This document shows, piece after piece, positions 26,779 through 36,459 of a DNA stretch of 64,000 bases (position 1 is its first letter; each line of letters starts with the position of its first letter). The notes below the pieces were generated by a model, which was not told where the DNA came from, searched no databases, and saw nothing but the letters and a program-made list of their open reading frames with translations. This DNA is from Lysinibacillus cavernae. GTDB taxonomy: Bacteria; Bacillota; Bacilli; Bacillales_A; Planococcaceae. The DNA lies in the NCBI RefSeq assembly GCF_009724685.1, contig NZ_WMEF01000003.1, positions 372,001-436,000 of the forward strand. Reading direction: 5' to 3'. The translations under genes and the position numbers were made by a program.

Positions 26779-27501
26779 TCACCTTTTTATTTCACTTATA
26801 AATTTGTAGCGATCAGCTCGATAGGTACTGCGTACAAGCTCAAAAGGTTTTCCATCCGATAAATAACTCGTACGTTTAATAATTAAAACAGGTGCTGTTT
26901 GATTAATCTGTAGAAATTTACTATCTTCTTTTGATACAATAGCTGCTTCCATTTGCTGTACGGCATTTCCAATTTTTTGATGGAATTTTGCTTCGATTAA
27001 GGCATAGAGTGAGCCCATTATTTGCTTCTCATCCAACTCTGGGTATATTTTGACAGGGATATACGTTCTTTCAATTGCCATTGGCTGAGAATCGGCATTC
27101 CTAATTCGCACTACAAAGAACACCTCATCTCCAGGCTCTATCATTAAATCTCTGGCAATATCCACTGGTGGTATGATTTTCTCAAATCTTAATACTTTAC
27201 TGCTTGGTTCCATACCTCTGGCTCGCATATCTTCAGTAAAACTCGTTAATCCCTTTAACGGTTGCTCTAATTTCGGGTTGGCAACATAAGTTCCCCTCCC
27301 TTTTTCCCGGTATAATAGACCGCTATTTACTAGATTAGTAATGGATTGACGTACAGTCATTCTACTAACATCAAATTGTGCAGAAAGCTCTCTTTCTGAT
27401 GGTATTGTTTCACCGATTCTGTATTCTTCTAAATAAATTCTTTGTTTAATAATCTCTTCTATTTGTATATAAATAGGTATATGAGAGTTTTTCTCTACCA
27501 A
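26779..27501 (-). CDS. nagR: GntR-family regulator with UTRA domain (NagR/YvoA-like)
   Basis: Transcription factor of 240 residues. The N-terminal GntR winged helix covers PIYIQIEEIIKQRIYLEEYRIGETIPSERELSAQFDVSRMTVRQSITNLVNSGLLYREKGRGTYVA in overlapping segments. The C-terminal UTRA effector domain spans EPSSKVLRFEKIIPP to FELVRSTYRADRYKFI. It resembles NagR, which releases DNA on binding GlcN-6P or GlcNAc-6P. TTG at 27501, six bases after AAGGTG, is the likely start. Related palindromes upstream of nagA and of the PTS operon are its probable targets. The gene symbol rests on this context. Confidence 0.88.
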   Translation of the reverse strand: MVEKNSHIPIYIQIEEIIKQRIYLEEYRIGETIPSERELSAQFDVSRMTVRQSITNLVNSGLLYREKGRGTYVANPKLEQPLKGLTSFTEDMRARGMEPSSKVLRFEKIIPPVDIARDLMIEPGDEVFFVVRIRNADSQPMAIERTYIPVKIYPELDEKQIMGSLYALIEAKFHQKIGNAVQQMEAAIVSKEDSKFLQINQTAPVLIIKRTSYLSDGKPFELVRSTYRADRYKFISEIKR

Positions 27502-27526
27502 ATCTTGCACCTTCCTTATCGCCGAT

Positions 27527-28687
27527 TTATGATTTCTCAAATACAACTTTACCTCGACAAATAGTTTTTTGCACATTTAATTGTCGATCGAGCACTACAA
27601 AATCTGCATCAAAGCCTTCTTCAATTCGGCCCTTCTTGGAAAGCTGTAATTGTTCAGCGGCATTTGTCGAGGACATAGCCACAATTTCTTGTAATGAACA
27701 ATTCGTAATGGCCTTCATATTTTTCACTGCTTGTTCCATAGTTAAGACGCTTCCAGCTAAGGAACCGTTCGCTAAATGAGCACCTTTTTCACTTACTTGC
27801 ACAGTTTGCCCACCTAGATCATACTCACCATTCTGCAAGCCTTTCGCTCGCATCGCATCAGTAATGAGAATGATGCCTTTCGCACCTTTTGTTCGATAGG
27901 CTAGTTTGACCGAGTGAGGATGACTATGCACAAAATCTACTATCAATTCAACTTTAATCTTGTCTTCCAACAATACACCACCGACGACACCTGGATCTCG
28001 ATGATGAAATGGACGCATTTGATTATATAAATGAGTAGCTTGGCTTATGCCTAATGTTACAGCCTTATTGACTTCCTCTATTGTAGCATCTGAATGACCA
28101 ATAGATGGGATTACATTGAAGTTCTTTAATGCTTCCAGAAATGAAAATCCACCTTCTATTTCTGGAGCAACAGTTATCTGTCTTATACGATGGTTGCTTA
28201 TTTTTTGCCAATAAGCAAATTGTTCAATTGTCGGACTAATCATGTACTCTACTGGTTGCGCACCAGCACGTTTTTTCGATACAAATGGGCCTTCCACATG
28301 TATACCTAGTAAATCGGCTTCTCCATCTCTACGTTCATAGTGTGCAACATTCACTAAAGCGCTTTCAATTTCGGCTATTAATTGTGTCATTGTCGTTGCA
28401 AGGAAACCCGTAACACCTTCTCGTACTAAAGACTGTGCCATTTCATGCAGGGCTAGTTGAGTAGCATCCATCGTATCATGTCCAGCTGAACCATGAATGT
28501 GCATATCAATATAACCAGGGAGCAGTAACCAATCTTTATTTTGCCCATTAATGTATTGTTCTGCCTCCATGGATAACCCTTGCCCTATTTGAATAATCTT
28601 ACCATCTTCCAAATAGAGATCACCTTCAAATGGCTGACCATCAGGGTTAATCATTGTGACATTAGAGATTAATAGTGTATCCTTCAA
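27527..28687 (-). CDS. nagA: N-acetylglucosamine-6-phosphate deacetylase
   Basis: NagA removes acetate from GlcNAc-6P to give GlcN-6P. It has 386 residues and is a metal-dependent amidohydrolase. GYIDMHIHGSAGHDTMDA holds the first metal motif. Further features are GIHVEGPFVSKKRAGAQP, PSIGHSDATIEEV, ATHLYNQMRPFHHRDPGVVGG and the catalytic Asp in ILITDAMRAKGL. TTG at 28687 with GGGGG seven bases before it matches the expected N-terminus (DTLLISNVTMI); upstream in-frame ATGs lack sites. It is the first gene of the nagA-gntR-SIS-HPr operon, 50 bp after a GGTATAG-type palindrome. Confidence 0.92.
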   Translation of the reverse strand: MKDTLLISNVTMINPDGQPFEGDLYLEDGKIIQIGQGLSMEAEQYINGQNKDWLLLPGYIDMHIHGSAGHDTMDATQLALHEMAQSLVREGVTGFLATTMTQLIAEIESALVNVAHYERRDGEADLLGIHVEGPFVSKKRAGAQPVEYMISPTIEQFAYWQKISNHRIRQITVAPEIEGGFSFLEALKNFNVIPSIGHSDATIEEVNKAVTLGISQATHLYNQMRPFHHRDPGVVGGVLLEDKIKVELIVDFVHSHPHSVKLAYRTKGAKGIILITDAMRAKGLQNGEYDLGGQTVQVSEKGAHLANGSLAGSVLTMEQAVKNMKAITNCSLQEIVAMSSTNAAEQLQLSKKGRIEEGFDADFVVLDRQLNVQKTICRGKVVFEKS

Positions 28688-28738
28688 ACGCTTTACCCCC
28701 ATCCTGTTTTTAGGAGCCATTATGCCAGCATCCAAAAA

Positions 28739-28756
28739 GGTATAGTTGTCTATACC
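28739..28756. promoter_or_regulatory. GntR/NagR-type operator upstream of nagA
   Basis: GGTATAG-N4-CTATACC is a perfect 18-bp palindrome. A TATAAT lies just upstream of it in the direction of nagA transcription (near 28760), so a bound repressor would sit at the start of transcription. It matches the half-site of the PTS-operon palindrome. Confidence 0.68.
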
Positions 28757-28814
28757 AATTATATGCTGATTTACCAAAATTAAAAAGTGATTTTTTTATA
28801 TTTTCTAAATTTTT

Positions 28815-29348
28815 CTATAAAAAATGTCTTTTATTCACAATGGACTGCACAAATTGTTCTTTATACAATGTATATTCTTCTATTCCATTTAATTGATTTT
28901 TAAGGAAGGATGCTTTCAATGTTTCGTACTGTTTTTTTACTGAGTCATTGTTATTTAAAAAATCTCTAAAGAACAATAAATCATGCCACTTTTCCCCTTG
29001 AAAATTTACGATATGAATAAAATGTGTCTTAACTTCAAATGTATCGTCTGTAAATTTTGCACATACGATTTCATTTGGTCTTTTTACACGTAATCTGTAA
29101 AAACCTATGTTTCTTAATTTTTTCAACAATGACTCGGATGATTGCTCTAGGTTATCTACGCCGATTAAAATATCCACTATTGGTTTAGCTTGTATTCCCT
29201 CAATGGATGTACTACCAATGTGTTGAATACGGTCAGATTCAATAGTTGATTGTTCCATGATGTTAGCCCGAACTCGTTGAAATTCACACTTCCACTCCTG
29301 ATCATATGGCACGAGTTTGACTTCATTTCCCTTTAATCCAAGTTGCAT
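28815..29348 (-). CDS. GrpB/UPF0157 family protein
   Basis: A 177-residue member of the GrpB (UPF0157) family, a nucleotidyltransferase-like fold of uncertain role. The hallmark is VKLVPYDQEWKCEFQRVR, then DRIQHIGSTSIEGIQAKPIVDILIGV with the GSTS-type nucleotidyltransferase signature, and HFIHIVNFQGEKWHDLLFFRDFL. GGGAGA precedes the ATG at 29348. It lies between the nagA operon and the 6S RNA terminator. No substrate is inferable from the context. Confidence 0.85.
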   Translation of the reverse strand: MQLGLKGNEVKLVPYDQEWKCEFQRVRANIMEQSTIESDRIQHIGSTSIEGIQAKPIVDILIGVDNLEQSSESLLKKLRNIGFYRLRVKRPNEIVCAKFTDDTFEVKTHFIHIVNFQGEKWHDLLFFRDFLNNNDSVKKQYETLKASFLKNQLNGIEEYTLYKEQFVQSIVNKRHFL

Positions 29349-29375
29349 GTGCAAATCTCCCTTCAATAGTTGCAT

Positions 29376-29405
29376 AAAAAAAGAAGCTATTCACTAGCTT
29401 CTTTT
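29376..29405 (-). terminator. terminator of 6S RNA
   Basis: GAAGCTA-N5-TAGCTTC followed by seven Ts on the minus strand, directly after the 3' end of the 6S RNA. Confidence 0.85.
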
Positions 29406-29625
29406 CACTCCTATGTATTGGACGAATCCCAATTGTGCCGTAATGCCAAGAAACATTCGTTTTGAACCCGCAATTTGCAGGGGGGTGCCCGCTTTGCAGC
29501 TTTAAACGTCCCGCTCCCTTAGGGGCATGTTTGCGACCACAAAATGAAGGCTCCCGATTCGATAGTGTTCGGTCAAAACTGTGAAGTACAGTTAGCAGTT
29601 AGACAAACACATCAGGATTCGTATT
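29406..29625 (-). ncRNA. ssrS: 6S RNA
   Basis: Regulatory RNA that binds sigma-A RNA polymerase holoenzyme. The minus strand closely follows my memory of B. subtilis 6S-1 (bsrA), which also lies downstream of aspS. Shared blocks are TCCTGATGTGTT near the 5' end, TTTGACCGAACACT, GGGAGCCTTC, TTTTGTGGTCGCAAACATGC, CCCCTAAGGGAGCGGGACGT, GCGGGTTCAAAACGAATGTT and TCTTGGCATT. The ends are complementary in the usual rod shape. A consensus promoter and a terminator bracket it. Confidence 0.93.
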
Positions 29626-29631
29626 ACAGTT

Positions 29632-29660
29632 ATCTTATCATTGATTTTCTGATAATTCAA
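29632..29660 (-). promoter_or_regulatory. promoter of 6S RNA
   Basis: -35 TTGAAT (29655-29660), 17-bp spacer and -10 TAAGAT (29632-29637) on the minus strand place the start near 29625, at the expected 6S RNA 5' end. Confidence 0.75.
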
Positions 29661-29699
29661 ACTATTTTATCTAATAATCTATAGTTTCTTTAAAAAACG

Positions 29700-29752
29700 C
29701 AAAAAATACCTAGATTTCCAACAGTATTTGCTAGAAAATCCAGGTATTTTGC
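29700..29752 (-). terminator. terminator after aspS
   Basis: AAAATACCTGGATTT...AAATCTAGGTATTTT stem with T-rich tail on the minus strand, directly past the aspS stop. Confidence 0.85.
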
Positions 29753-29760
29753 ATTATTTA

Positions 29761-31530
29761 TTATTTTTTGAATGGTTTGATGGCTAAGCTTAACTCGCTT
29801 AATTGCTCAGATGATACTTCACTTGGTGCTTCTGTCATTAAGCAGCTTGCACTTGCTGTTTTCGGAAATGCAATGGTATCACGTAAATTGTGACGACCCG
29901 CTAATAGCATGACAAAGCGATCAAGACCAAATGCAAGACCAGCATGCGGTGGCACACCATATTCAAATGCTTCTAATAAGAAGCCGAATTGTGCTTGTGC
30001 CTCTTCTTCTGAGAAGCCAAGTAATTCAAACATTTTTTCTTGTAGGTCACGTTCATAAATACGCAATGAACCACCACCAAGCTCATAGCCGTTTAATACG
30101 ATATCATACGCTTGCGCTCGAACAGCTGAAGGGTCAGTATCCATTAATGCAATATCTTCATCAAACGGACGTGTGAATGGATGGTGTGCTGCATAATAAC
30201 GTCCATCTTCCTCAGAGTATTCAAATAGTGGCCAATCTGTAATCCATAGGAAGGCAAATTGTGATTCGTCGATTAAGTTTAAATCTTGTCCTAATTTCGT
30301 ACGAAGTGCCCCTAAAGAAGCAGCTACAACAGATGCTTTATCTGCTACGAATACAAGAATATCGCCAACTTCAGCTCCCATTCGTTCGATTAATGCTGCC
30401 GCTAACGCTTCATCAAAGAATTTCGCGATCGGGCCATTTAAGCCTTCTTCTGTAACCTTTAACCAAGCAAGACCTTTTGCACCGTAAATACCAACAAATT
30501 TTGTTAATTCATCCATGTCTTTACGAGAATAGTTGTCTGCTGCCCCTTTAATATTGATACTCTTCACTTGTTTCCCTTGTGCAACAGTATCCGCAAATAC
30601 TTTGAAATTACAGCCTTCAAAAATATCATTTAACGCTACTAATTCTAATCCAAAACGTACGTCTGGTTTATCTGAACCATAGCGATTCATTGCTTCTTGG
30701 TATTTCATGCGCTGGAATGGTGCAGGAATATCGATTCCTTTCACTTCTTTCATAACTGCTTGGATTAAGCGCTCGTTCATTTCTAATACTTCTTCTTGTG
30801 TTAAGAAACTTGTTTCAATGTCCACCTGTGTAAACTCTGGCTGACGGTCAGCTCGTAAGTCTTCATCACGGAAGCAACGTGCAATTTGGAAATATTTCTC
30901 GAATCCAGCAACCATTAATAATTGTTTAAACAACTGAGGTGATTGTGGTAATGCATAAAATTCACCTTCATGTACACGTGATGGCACTAAATAGTCACGA
31001 GCACCCTCTGGCGTTGATTTAGTTAAAATCGGTGTTTCTACTTCTAAGAAGCCTTCATTTTGTAAGAAGTTACGAATTGTACGTGTAACGTCCGAACGCA
31101 TTTTGAATGTATCGAACATCACCGGACGGCGTAAGTCAAGATAACGATATTTTAAACGTAGGTCTTCAGATACGTCTGTGCGATCTTCGATTTGGAATGG
31201 TGTTGTTTTTGCCGTATTAATCACGACTAATTTTGTTGCTTCTACCTCGATTTTACCGTTTGGTACATTCGGGTTAATTTGATCTTCTGTACGAAGGATA
31301 ACCATACCTTCCACTTCAATCACGTATTCACTACGCACTTTATCCGCTAATGCATGTGCCTCTGCAACGTCTGGACTAAAAACGACTTGTGTAATACCTG
31401 TACGGTCACGCAAATCAATAAAAATCAAACCCCCAAGGTCACGACGACGCTGCACCCAACCTTTTAATACGACTTTTTCGCCTTGTAACGCTTCTGAAAG
31501 CTCGTTACTAGCATGTGTTCTTGTAGCCAT
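29761..31530 (-). CDS. aspS: aspartyl-tRNA synthetase
   Basis: Class II synthetase of 589 residues. The N-terminal anticodon-binding OB domain contains [20 protein letters not shown]. The catalytic core has motif 2 [18 protein letters not shown] and motif 3 [16 protein letters not shown], with the bacterial GAD insertion between. The residue after RRRD is leucine (Leu32); as I recall, a histidine there is associated with non-discriminating bacterial AspRS, so this looks tRNA-Asp-specific. GGAGGAATTT fixes the ATG at 31530. It is the second gene of the hisS-aspS operon, 100 bp after hisS with no own T-box. Confidence 0.97.
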   Translation of the reverse strand: MATRTHASNELSEALQGEKVVLKGWVQRRRDLGGLIFIDLRDRTGITQVVFSPDVAEAHALADKVRSEYVIEVEGMVILRTEDQINPNVPNGKIEVEATKLVVINTAKTTPFQIEDRTDVSEDLRLKYRYLDLRRPVMFDTFKMRSDVTRTIRNFLQNEGFLEVETPILTKSTPEGARDYLVPSRVHEGEFYALPQSPQLFKQLLMVAGFEKYFQIARCFRDEDLRADRQPEFTQVDIETSFLTQEEVLEMNERLIQAVMKEVKGIDIPAPFQRMKYQEAMNRYGSDKPDVRFGLELVALNDIFEGCNFKVFADTVAQGKQVKSINIKGAADNYSRKDMDELTKFVGIYGAKGLAWLKVTEEGLNGPIAKFFDEALAAALIERMGAEVGDILVFVADKASVVAASLGALRTKLGQDLNLIDESQFAFLWITDWPLFEYSEEDGRYYAAHHPFTRPFDEDIALMDTDPSAVRAQAYDIVLNGYELGGGSLRIYERDLQEKMFELLGFSEEEAQAQFGFLLEAFEYGVPPHAGLAFGLDRFVMLLAGRHNLRDTIAFPKTASASCLMTEAPSEVSSEQLSELSLAIKPFKK

Positions 31531-31630
31531 TGTTAAATTCCTCCAAAATATCTTCAATTTATGTAGCATAAAAATGCTATGTGACTTTGCAGTAGTTATC
31601 TAGGATAGGTCAAGATAACTACTGCCTGTT

Positions 31631-32899
31631 TTATGATTGTTGTGATAAATAGTTCACTAGCTCTGAAAATGCCACTTTGTGTTGCTCACCAGATTCCATA
31701 TGCTTGACAGCAGCCGCTTGCTCTTCAAGCTCTGTTTCACCAAGGACAATCGTATAGTTTGCACCAAGGCGATCAGCTGATTTCATTTGGGCTTTCATTT
31801 TACGATCTAAATAATCCATCTCTGTTGCTAGCCCCTTCGCACGGAAAGTACTAGTAAGTTCTACAGCCTTTTGCTTCGCTTCATCGCCCATTGCAATAAT
31901 ATAAACATCTAACCCTGAAGCTGTATCTAATTCAACGCCCTCTGCTTCAAGCGCTAATAACAAACGTTCAATACTTAATGCGAAACCAATACCTGGTACA
32001 TCTGGGCCGCCAATTTCTTGCACTAGGCCATTGTAGCGTCCACCACCACATAGTGTTGTAATCGAACCAAAGCCAGATGCTGTAGACATAATTTCAAACG
32101 TTGTGTGATTGTAATAATCAAGCCCACGCACAAGATTTGGATCAACCTCATAAGAAATACCCAATGTATCTAAATACGTTTTCACCTGTGCAAAATAAGC
32201 AGCGGATTCTTCAGTAAGAAAATCTGTTAATGCCGGTGCCGTTTGCATTAATGGGTGCTCACGATCCACCTTACAATCTAAAATACGTAATGGGTTTTTT
32301 TGCAAACGATTTTGACAATCTGAGCAAAACTCATGAATATGTGACTCAAAATGTTGTAATAATGCTGTACGGTGTGTATCACGTGTTACTTTGTCACCCA
32401 ATGAATTGATCACCAATTTTAAATCCTTTAATCCTGCTGATTCATAGACGTCCATCGCAAGAGCAATGACTTCTGCATCGATTGCAGGATCTGCTGAACC
32501 AATTGCCTCTACACCAAACTGCACAAATTGACGATAACGACCAGCTTGTTGACGTTCATAGCGGAACATTGGTCCTAAGTAAGAAAGCTTGACTGGCTGA
32601 TCAGGTGCACCAAACATTTTATGTTCCACATAGGCACGCACGACACCAGCTGTATTTTCAGGACGTAATGTTAACGAACGGCCCCCTCGATCCTCAAATG
32701 TATACATTTCCTTTTGCACAACATCTGTTGTTTCACCAACACCACGTGCAAATAAATCAGTTTGTTCGAAAATCGGTGTACGAATTTCGTTATAGCGATA
32801 AACACGACATATATCACGAATAATCGCTTCAACCTTTTGCCATTTTTCAGATTGACCAGGCAAAATATCTTGTGTCCCTCGTGGTACTTTAAAACTCAT
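31631..32899 (-). CDS. hisS: histidyl-tRNA synthetase
   Basis: Class II histidyl-tRNA synthetase of 422 residues. It starts [19 protein letters not shown]; motif 2 is [28 protein letters not shown]. The histidine-specific signatures are [12 protein letters not shown] and [12 protein letters not shown]. The C-terminal anticodon-binding domain holds [29 protein letters not shown] precedes the ATG. A T-box leader upstream controls it together with aspS. Confidence 0.97.
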   Translation of the reverse strand: MSFKVPRGTQDILPGQSEKWQKVEAIIRDICRVYRYNEIRTPIFEQTDLFARGVGETTDVVQKEMYTFEDRGGRSLTLRPENTAGVVRAYVEHKMFGAPDQPVKLSYLGPMFRYERQQAGRYRQFVQFGVEAIGSADPAIDAEVIALAMDVYESAGLKDLKLVINSLGDKVTRDTHRTALLQHFESHIHEFCSDCQNRLQKNPLRILDCKVDREHPLMQTAPALTDFLTEESAAYFAQVKTYLDTLGISYEVDPNLVRGLDYYNHTTFEIMSTASGFGSITTLCGGGRYNGLVQEIGGPDVPGIGFALSIERLLLALEAEGVELDTASGLDVYIIAMGDEAKQKAVELTSTFRAKGLATEMDYLDRKMKAQMKSADRLGANYTIVLGETELEEQAAAVKHMESGEQHKVAFSELVNYLSQQS

Positions 32900-33083
32900 G
32901 TAATTCCCTCCTATATTGATTGCTTATGATTGAACAGGTTTCGTTCCACATTGTGTGAGGGGTCTCACCTCTTCGGCGCGTGGTTTCACTTCGGTTTGAG
33001 CGGATCTCACCAACTTTTATAAAATACTCACTCACTATTGATCGAACAATATCTCCAGAAAAACCACTAGCTTTTTGGACAAC

Positions 33084-33372
33084 AAAAAAGCCCCCGTCAC
33101 CTTGCCATAGCAAGGGACGAGAGCTGTATAAGCTTCCGCGGTTCCACCCTAGTTGACACAAATTACTACATGTGTCCTCCTCGTAATCGGATAACGGCCG
33201 ATTCCGTTTTTTCCTACTAAGCTAAGCAATGCTTTTCAGAAAAAAGCCTCTCAAGTGTTATTCGCGTGTTACATTTTTGTAGGAAAGATTGCAGCCTAAG
33301 TCTTTCCCTCTCTTCTCCAATAGAGGTATACGCTACTTGCTTGGTCATAAGCGATTAATCATTTTTCGATTA
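33084..33372 (-). ncRNA. T-box leader of hisS-aspS
   Basis: The core AGGGTGGAACCGCG is at 33137-33150 on the minus strand. A terminator stem CGTCCCTTGC...GCAAGG followed by GGGGGCTTTTTT is at 33084-33123. Stem I bases CCTCT/AGAGG are recognisable. The specifier region reads GAATAACACTTGAGAGG. This contains CAC (His, 33255-33257) but also AAC directly overlapping it, so the decoded codon is not certain. The T-box identity itself is clear. Confidence 0.92.
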
Positions 33373-33378
33373 CCCTTT

Positions 33379-33407
33379 ATGTTAGTCACTAGCCAAGACA
33401 ATGTCAA
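33379..33407 (-). promoter_or_regulatory. sigma-A promoter of the hisS-aspS leader
   Basis: -35 TTGACA (33402-33407), 17-bp spacer and -10 TAACAT (33379-33384) on the minus strand. Confidence 0.8.
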
Positions 33408-33521
33408 CTATTTTTGTATTTTTCATAAGACTGTTAAGAAAATAACAAATTCCATTACCTTTTTACCACGAATTTTATGACAAAAGCATGGTAAAATAGC
33501 ACAAGGAATAGGAGGAATCTG

Positions 33522-35108
33522 ATGAGGACAACAATTTTACATAGTATAATCATCTTCGTACTAATGGTAACGATTGCGATGCCAAATAAGAACTTTGTTC
33601 AAAAAGCTTCCGCTGACACCAGTGATCTAAAAGTCGCTGGAACGATTCTTCATTTGCGTGAGGGTCCTGGATTATCTTATCCAATTATTACGACTTTAGA
33701 AGAAGGCGATCCTTTAACCTCTATTGGTCGTGAAGGTGATTGGATTCAAGTAAAAGCAGGGAACTACGAAGGATGGGTTGCCTCTTGGCTGACAGCTCCT
33801 ACAAACGCTAAACAAGCCATAGATAAAACCGTCATCTCACAAGTTGATCGTTTAAATATTCGAACAGAGCCTGATATTTCTTCAGCTGTTCTGGGTCAAC
33901 TTTCTACGGGCAACCAAGTAAACCTCATTGAAGAAAATGGTGAATGGGCAAAAGTTGATTGGAATGGACTAACGGGATGGGTTTCGAAGGATTATGTCAC
34001 GATTAACGATAGTCCAAAAAAAGAAACAGAACCTATAGAAAATGCTGTAGAAGTGACTACAACAACTACAACACCTGTTAACAAAGATACAACCTTTACT
34101 ATTTTAGTGGATAACCTAAACATTCGTAAAAAACCAGACTTGAATGCTAAAAAAATCGGTACTGTTACAAAAGGTGAAACATTTAAAGTACTAGCTCATG
34201 AGCATAACTGGGTACAAATTCAGTACAATAATAAAAAAACTGGATGGGTCTATAGTTTTTACGGCACATTCTCCAATAAAGTAAAGAGTACATCAAAAAC
34301 TTCCTCTTCCAAAGAGTTGGAATCCGTTACGATTATCTATAATGGGACAAACCTACGAACTGATGCCTCAACGGCGGCTGAAGTTGTCGAGCGTGTAGAT
34401 GCTGGCCTAAATTACCCGATTGTTGGCGTAAAAAATGATTTTTATGAAATACAATTAGATGGCGAAAAGACAGCATTTGTTGCGAACTGGGTTGTGACAA
34501 CAAGTTCCAACAAAGCGACGACCCCACAAAAAGTAAAAGAAGAACCTCGTAAAAAAGGTACATTAAACGGACTGACGATTGTTGTCGATGCTGGTCATGG
34601 TGGGAATGACCATGGTACAACAGGTCAACGTGGTACAGAGGAAAAAGGCATTACCTTGAAAACAGCCACTCTCCTTGCTTCCAAGTTAAGTGCTGCAGGC
34701 GCAAACGTGGTCATGACGAGGGAATCAGATGAATATGTGGCATTGCGTAAGCGTGTATCGATTGCCCATCAATATGAGGCAGATGCCTTTATTAGTCTTC
34801 ATTATGATGCAACAGACGATAGCTCTATTAACGGCTTCACGTCCTATTATATGAATAGTACTCAGAAAGGGCTTGCTGAATCAATTCATGATGGGCTATC
34901 CAGTAAAATAGATTTGAGAGATCGTGGAACACAACAAGGTAACTACTTAGTACTACGAGAAAATCGTCAGAAAGCAGTCCTTATCGAGTTAGGATTTTTA
35001 AGTAATTCAAGTGAGGAGCGCGTCATCACAACGGCAAAATTCCGTGAACAGGCGACTCTCGGTATTTATCAAGGTATTCTTAACTACTTTAATGAGCAAG
35101 AAGAATAA
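33522..35108 (+). CDS. secreted N-acetylmuramoyl-L-alanine amidase with four SH3b domains
   Basis: Cell-wall hydrolase of 528 residues, like B. subtilis YrvJ, also encoded next to hisS. A signal peptide (hydrophobic LHSIIIFVLMVTIAMP, likely cleavage after KASA near residue 31) is followed by four bacterial SH3 repeats with the LNIR/LRxGPG...W...GWV pattern, at roughly residues 36-95, 104-163, 188-248 and 268-328. The C-terminal Amidase_3 domain starts near 350 (VVDAGHGGNDHGTTG, SLHYDAT, LIELGFLSN carry the zinc and catalytic residues). It cleaves the amide bond between MurNAc and L-Ala. GGAGGAATCTG precedes the ATG. Confidence 0.93.
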   Translation: MRTTILHSIIIFVLMVTIAMPNKNFVQKASADTSDLKVAGTILHLREGPGLSYPIITTLEEGDPLTSIGREGDWIQVKAGNYEGWVASWLTAPTNAKQAIDKTVISQVDRLNIRTEPDISSAVLGQLSTGNQVNLIEENGEWAKVDWNGLTGWVSKDYVTINDSPKKETEPIENAVEVTTTTTTPVNKDTTFTILVDNLNIRKKPDLNAKKIGTVTKGETFKVLAHEHNWVQIQYNNKKTGWVYSFYGTFSNKVKSTSKTSSSKELESVTIIYNGTNLRTDASTAAEVVERVDAGLNYPIVGVKNDFYEIQLDGEKTAFVANWVVTTSSNKATTPQKVKEEPRKKGTLNGLTIVVDAGHGGNDHGTTGQRGTEEKGITLKTATLLASKLSAAGANVVMTRESDEYVALRKRVSIAHQYEADAFISLHYDATDDSSINGFTSYYMNSTQKGLAESIHDGLSSKIDLRDRGTQQGNYLVLRENRQKAVLIELGFLSNSSEERVITTAKFREQATLGIYQGILNYFNEQEE

Positions 35109-35201
35109 ACAAAAAGCTGTGGTTGATATCTTTTAAATAATCTGAAACCATTTTAAATAGTGCATTCTTATTTAATGTCACACATTATATGTATAGACAT
35201 T

Positions 35202-35251
35202 AAAAGGAGGATAGGAGAGCTTGAGGAATTTGCTCTATCTATCCTCTTTTT
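35202..35251 (+). terminator. terminator downstream of the amidase gene
   Basis: AAAAGGAGGATAG...CTATCCTCTTTTT stem-loop, about 95 bases past the amidase stop. The remaining DNA from 35252 to 35478 shows no gene or clear signal. Confidence 0.8.
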
Positions 35252-35478
35252 ATACTACAAATGTCCCTATTTCACACAACAACTAATTCTCCCCTTCAAC
35301 AATCATTTATTGTGGTAATTCAAATAGATTTAAATATGTGGTAAGTTCTTTTACTTTTAGTTATGACCTTGTTTCTTCTACAGCTAAAGGTTCAAGTTAG
35401 TTGAAGAATGTTATTTAATTGTGTCCAACAATCTGGCCATTTAATGGAATAAGGGATTTTAACAACGAAGTATATTTA

Positions 35479-36333
35479 TTAAATATTGTTTATAAGTGAG
35501 TTATTTAACTCAATAAACTGTTTTTCTAAAGGTAATTCATGACTTAGACGAGTAATTAGATAAAAGTCGATGTATCTATACGATGATGGGACTTCTAAAT
35601 AATTATTGATTTTATAACGTTTTGCTATGCGCTTGGGTACTAAGGATATTCCCATACCCATCATTGCGAACTGTACTAAGGTTTCAAGTTCTCCCACTTC
35701 AATGATTTCACCGTATTTAATATTTAAGCCTGTGAAAATACTATTTAATATGGAGAGATACAAACACCTATCAGATAATACAAGTATGTTTTTCCCACTT
35801 ACATACGCATCAAAGTTCATGTTTGATTCTATAGCATTCCCGATTATAACCATTTCTTCAAGTCCTACTTTTTTATAATTTATTTGCTTATTGTTTAGAG
35901 AGCCAATCGTATAAGCAATATCAATATTTCCAAGAAGGACTTGTTCTTCAATATATTCTGTTGAACCAGTTTTTAAGTTTATCGATAAATCAGGGTAGGT
36001 TTCAAATAATTTATTTAACGCACTCGAGAATTGCATCCCACCGCCTGATATCATCGTACCAATACGGATTTTTTCCTCATTCTTTTTCATCTTATTTTCT
36101 GTTTCTTCCCAAAGAAATAGTATTTTTTTAAATTGATGATATAATTTTTCTCCATATCTTGTTAATTTTACTCCCTTTGAATTTCTGATAAACAGTTCTT
36201 GATTATAATAAGATTCAATCTTTTTTATTTTTGCAGTCATATTGGATTGAAGGTGATTTAGCTCAATTGCAGCACCTGAAATGCTTTCTAACTCTGCCAC
36301 TGTAACAAATGCTTTCATGTTTTCTATATCCAC
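35479..36333 (-). CDS. LysR-family transcriptional regulator
   Basis: LysR-type regulator of 284 residues. The N-terminal winged helix is MDIENMKAFVTVAELESISGAAIELNHLQSNMTAKIKKIE-like, followed by RNSKGVKLTRYGEKLY. The effector domain contains IRIGTMISGGGMQFSSALNKLFETYPDLSINLKTGSTEYIEEQVLLGNIDIAYTIG. GTG at 36333, after GGGAGAAG, gives the classic LysR N-terminus. It is divergent from the Gfo/Idh dehydrogenase gene, with a near-palindrome in the shared gap, so it probably activates that gene and represses itself. The effector is unknown. Confidence 0.9.
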   Translation of the reverse strand: MDIENMKAFVTVAELESISGAAIELNHLQSNMTAKIKKIESYYNQELFIRNSKGVKLTRYGEKLYHQFKKILFLWEETENKMKKNEEKIRIGTMISGGGMQFSSALNKLFETYPDLSINLKTGSTEYIEEQVLLGNIDIAYTIGSLNNKQINYKKVGLEEMVIIGNAIESNMNFDAYVSGKNILVLSDRCLYLSILNSIFTGLNIKYGEIIEVGELETLVQFAMMGMGISLVPKRIAKRYKINNYLEVPSSYRYIDFYLITRLSHELPLEKQFIELNNSLINNI

Positions 36334-36380
36334 TTTATTTTCTTCTCCCATCAAAAAAAGTGATATAAACATCATAAATC

Positions 36381-36398
36381 AACATTATTAATGATGTT
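36381..36398. promoter_or_regulatory. candidate LysR operator in the divergent gap
   Basis: AACATTATTAATGATGTT is an 18-bp palindrome with one mismatched pair, centred between the LysR and dehydrogenase genes. It has the size expected for a LysR recognition site. Confidence 0.5.
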
Positions 36399-36459
36399 TT
36401 ATTTTAATTATACTAACTTTAGAGATAATCACTACTATAAAATTTTGGAGGGATAATCG

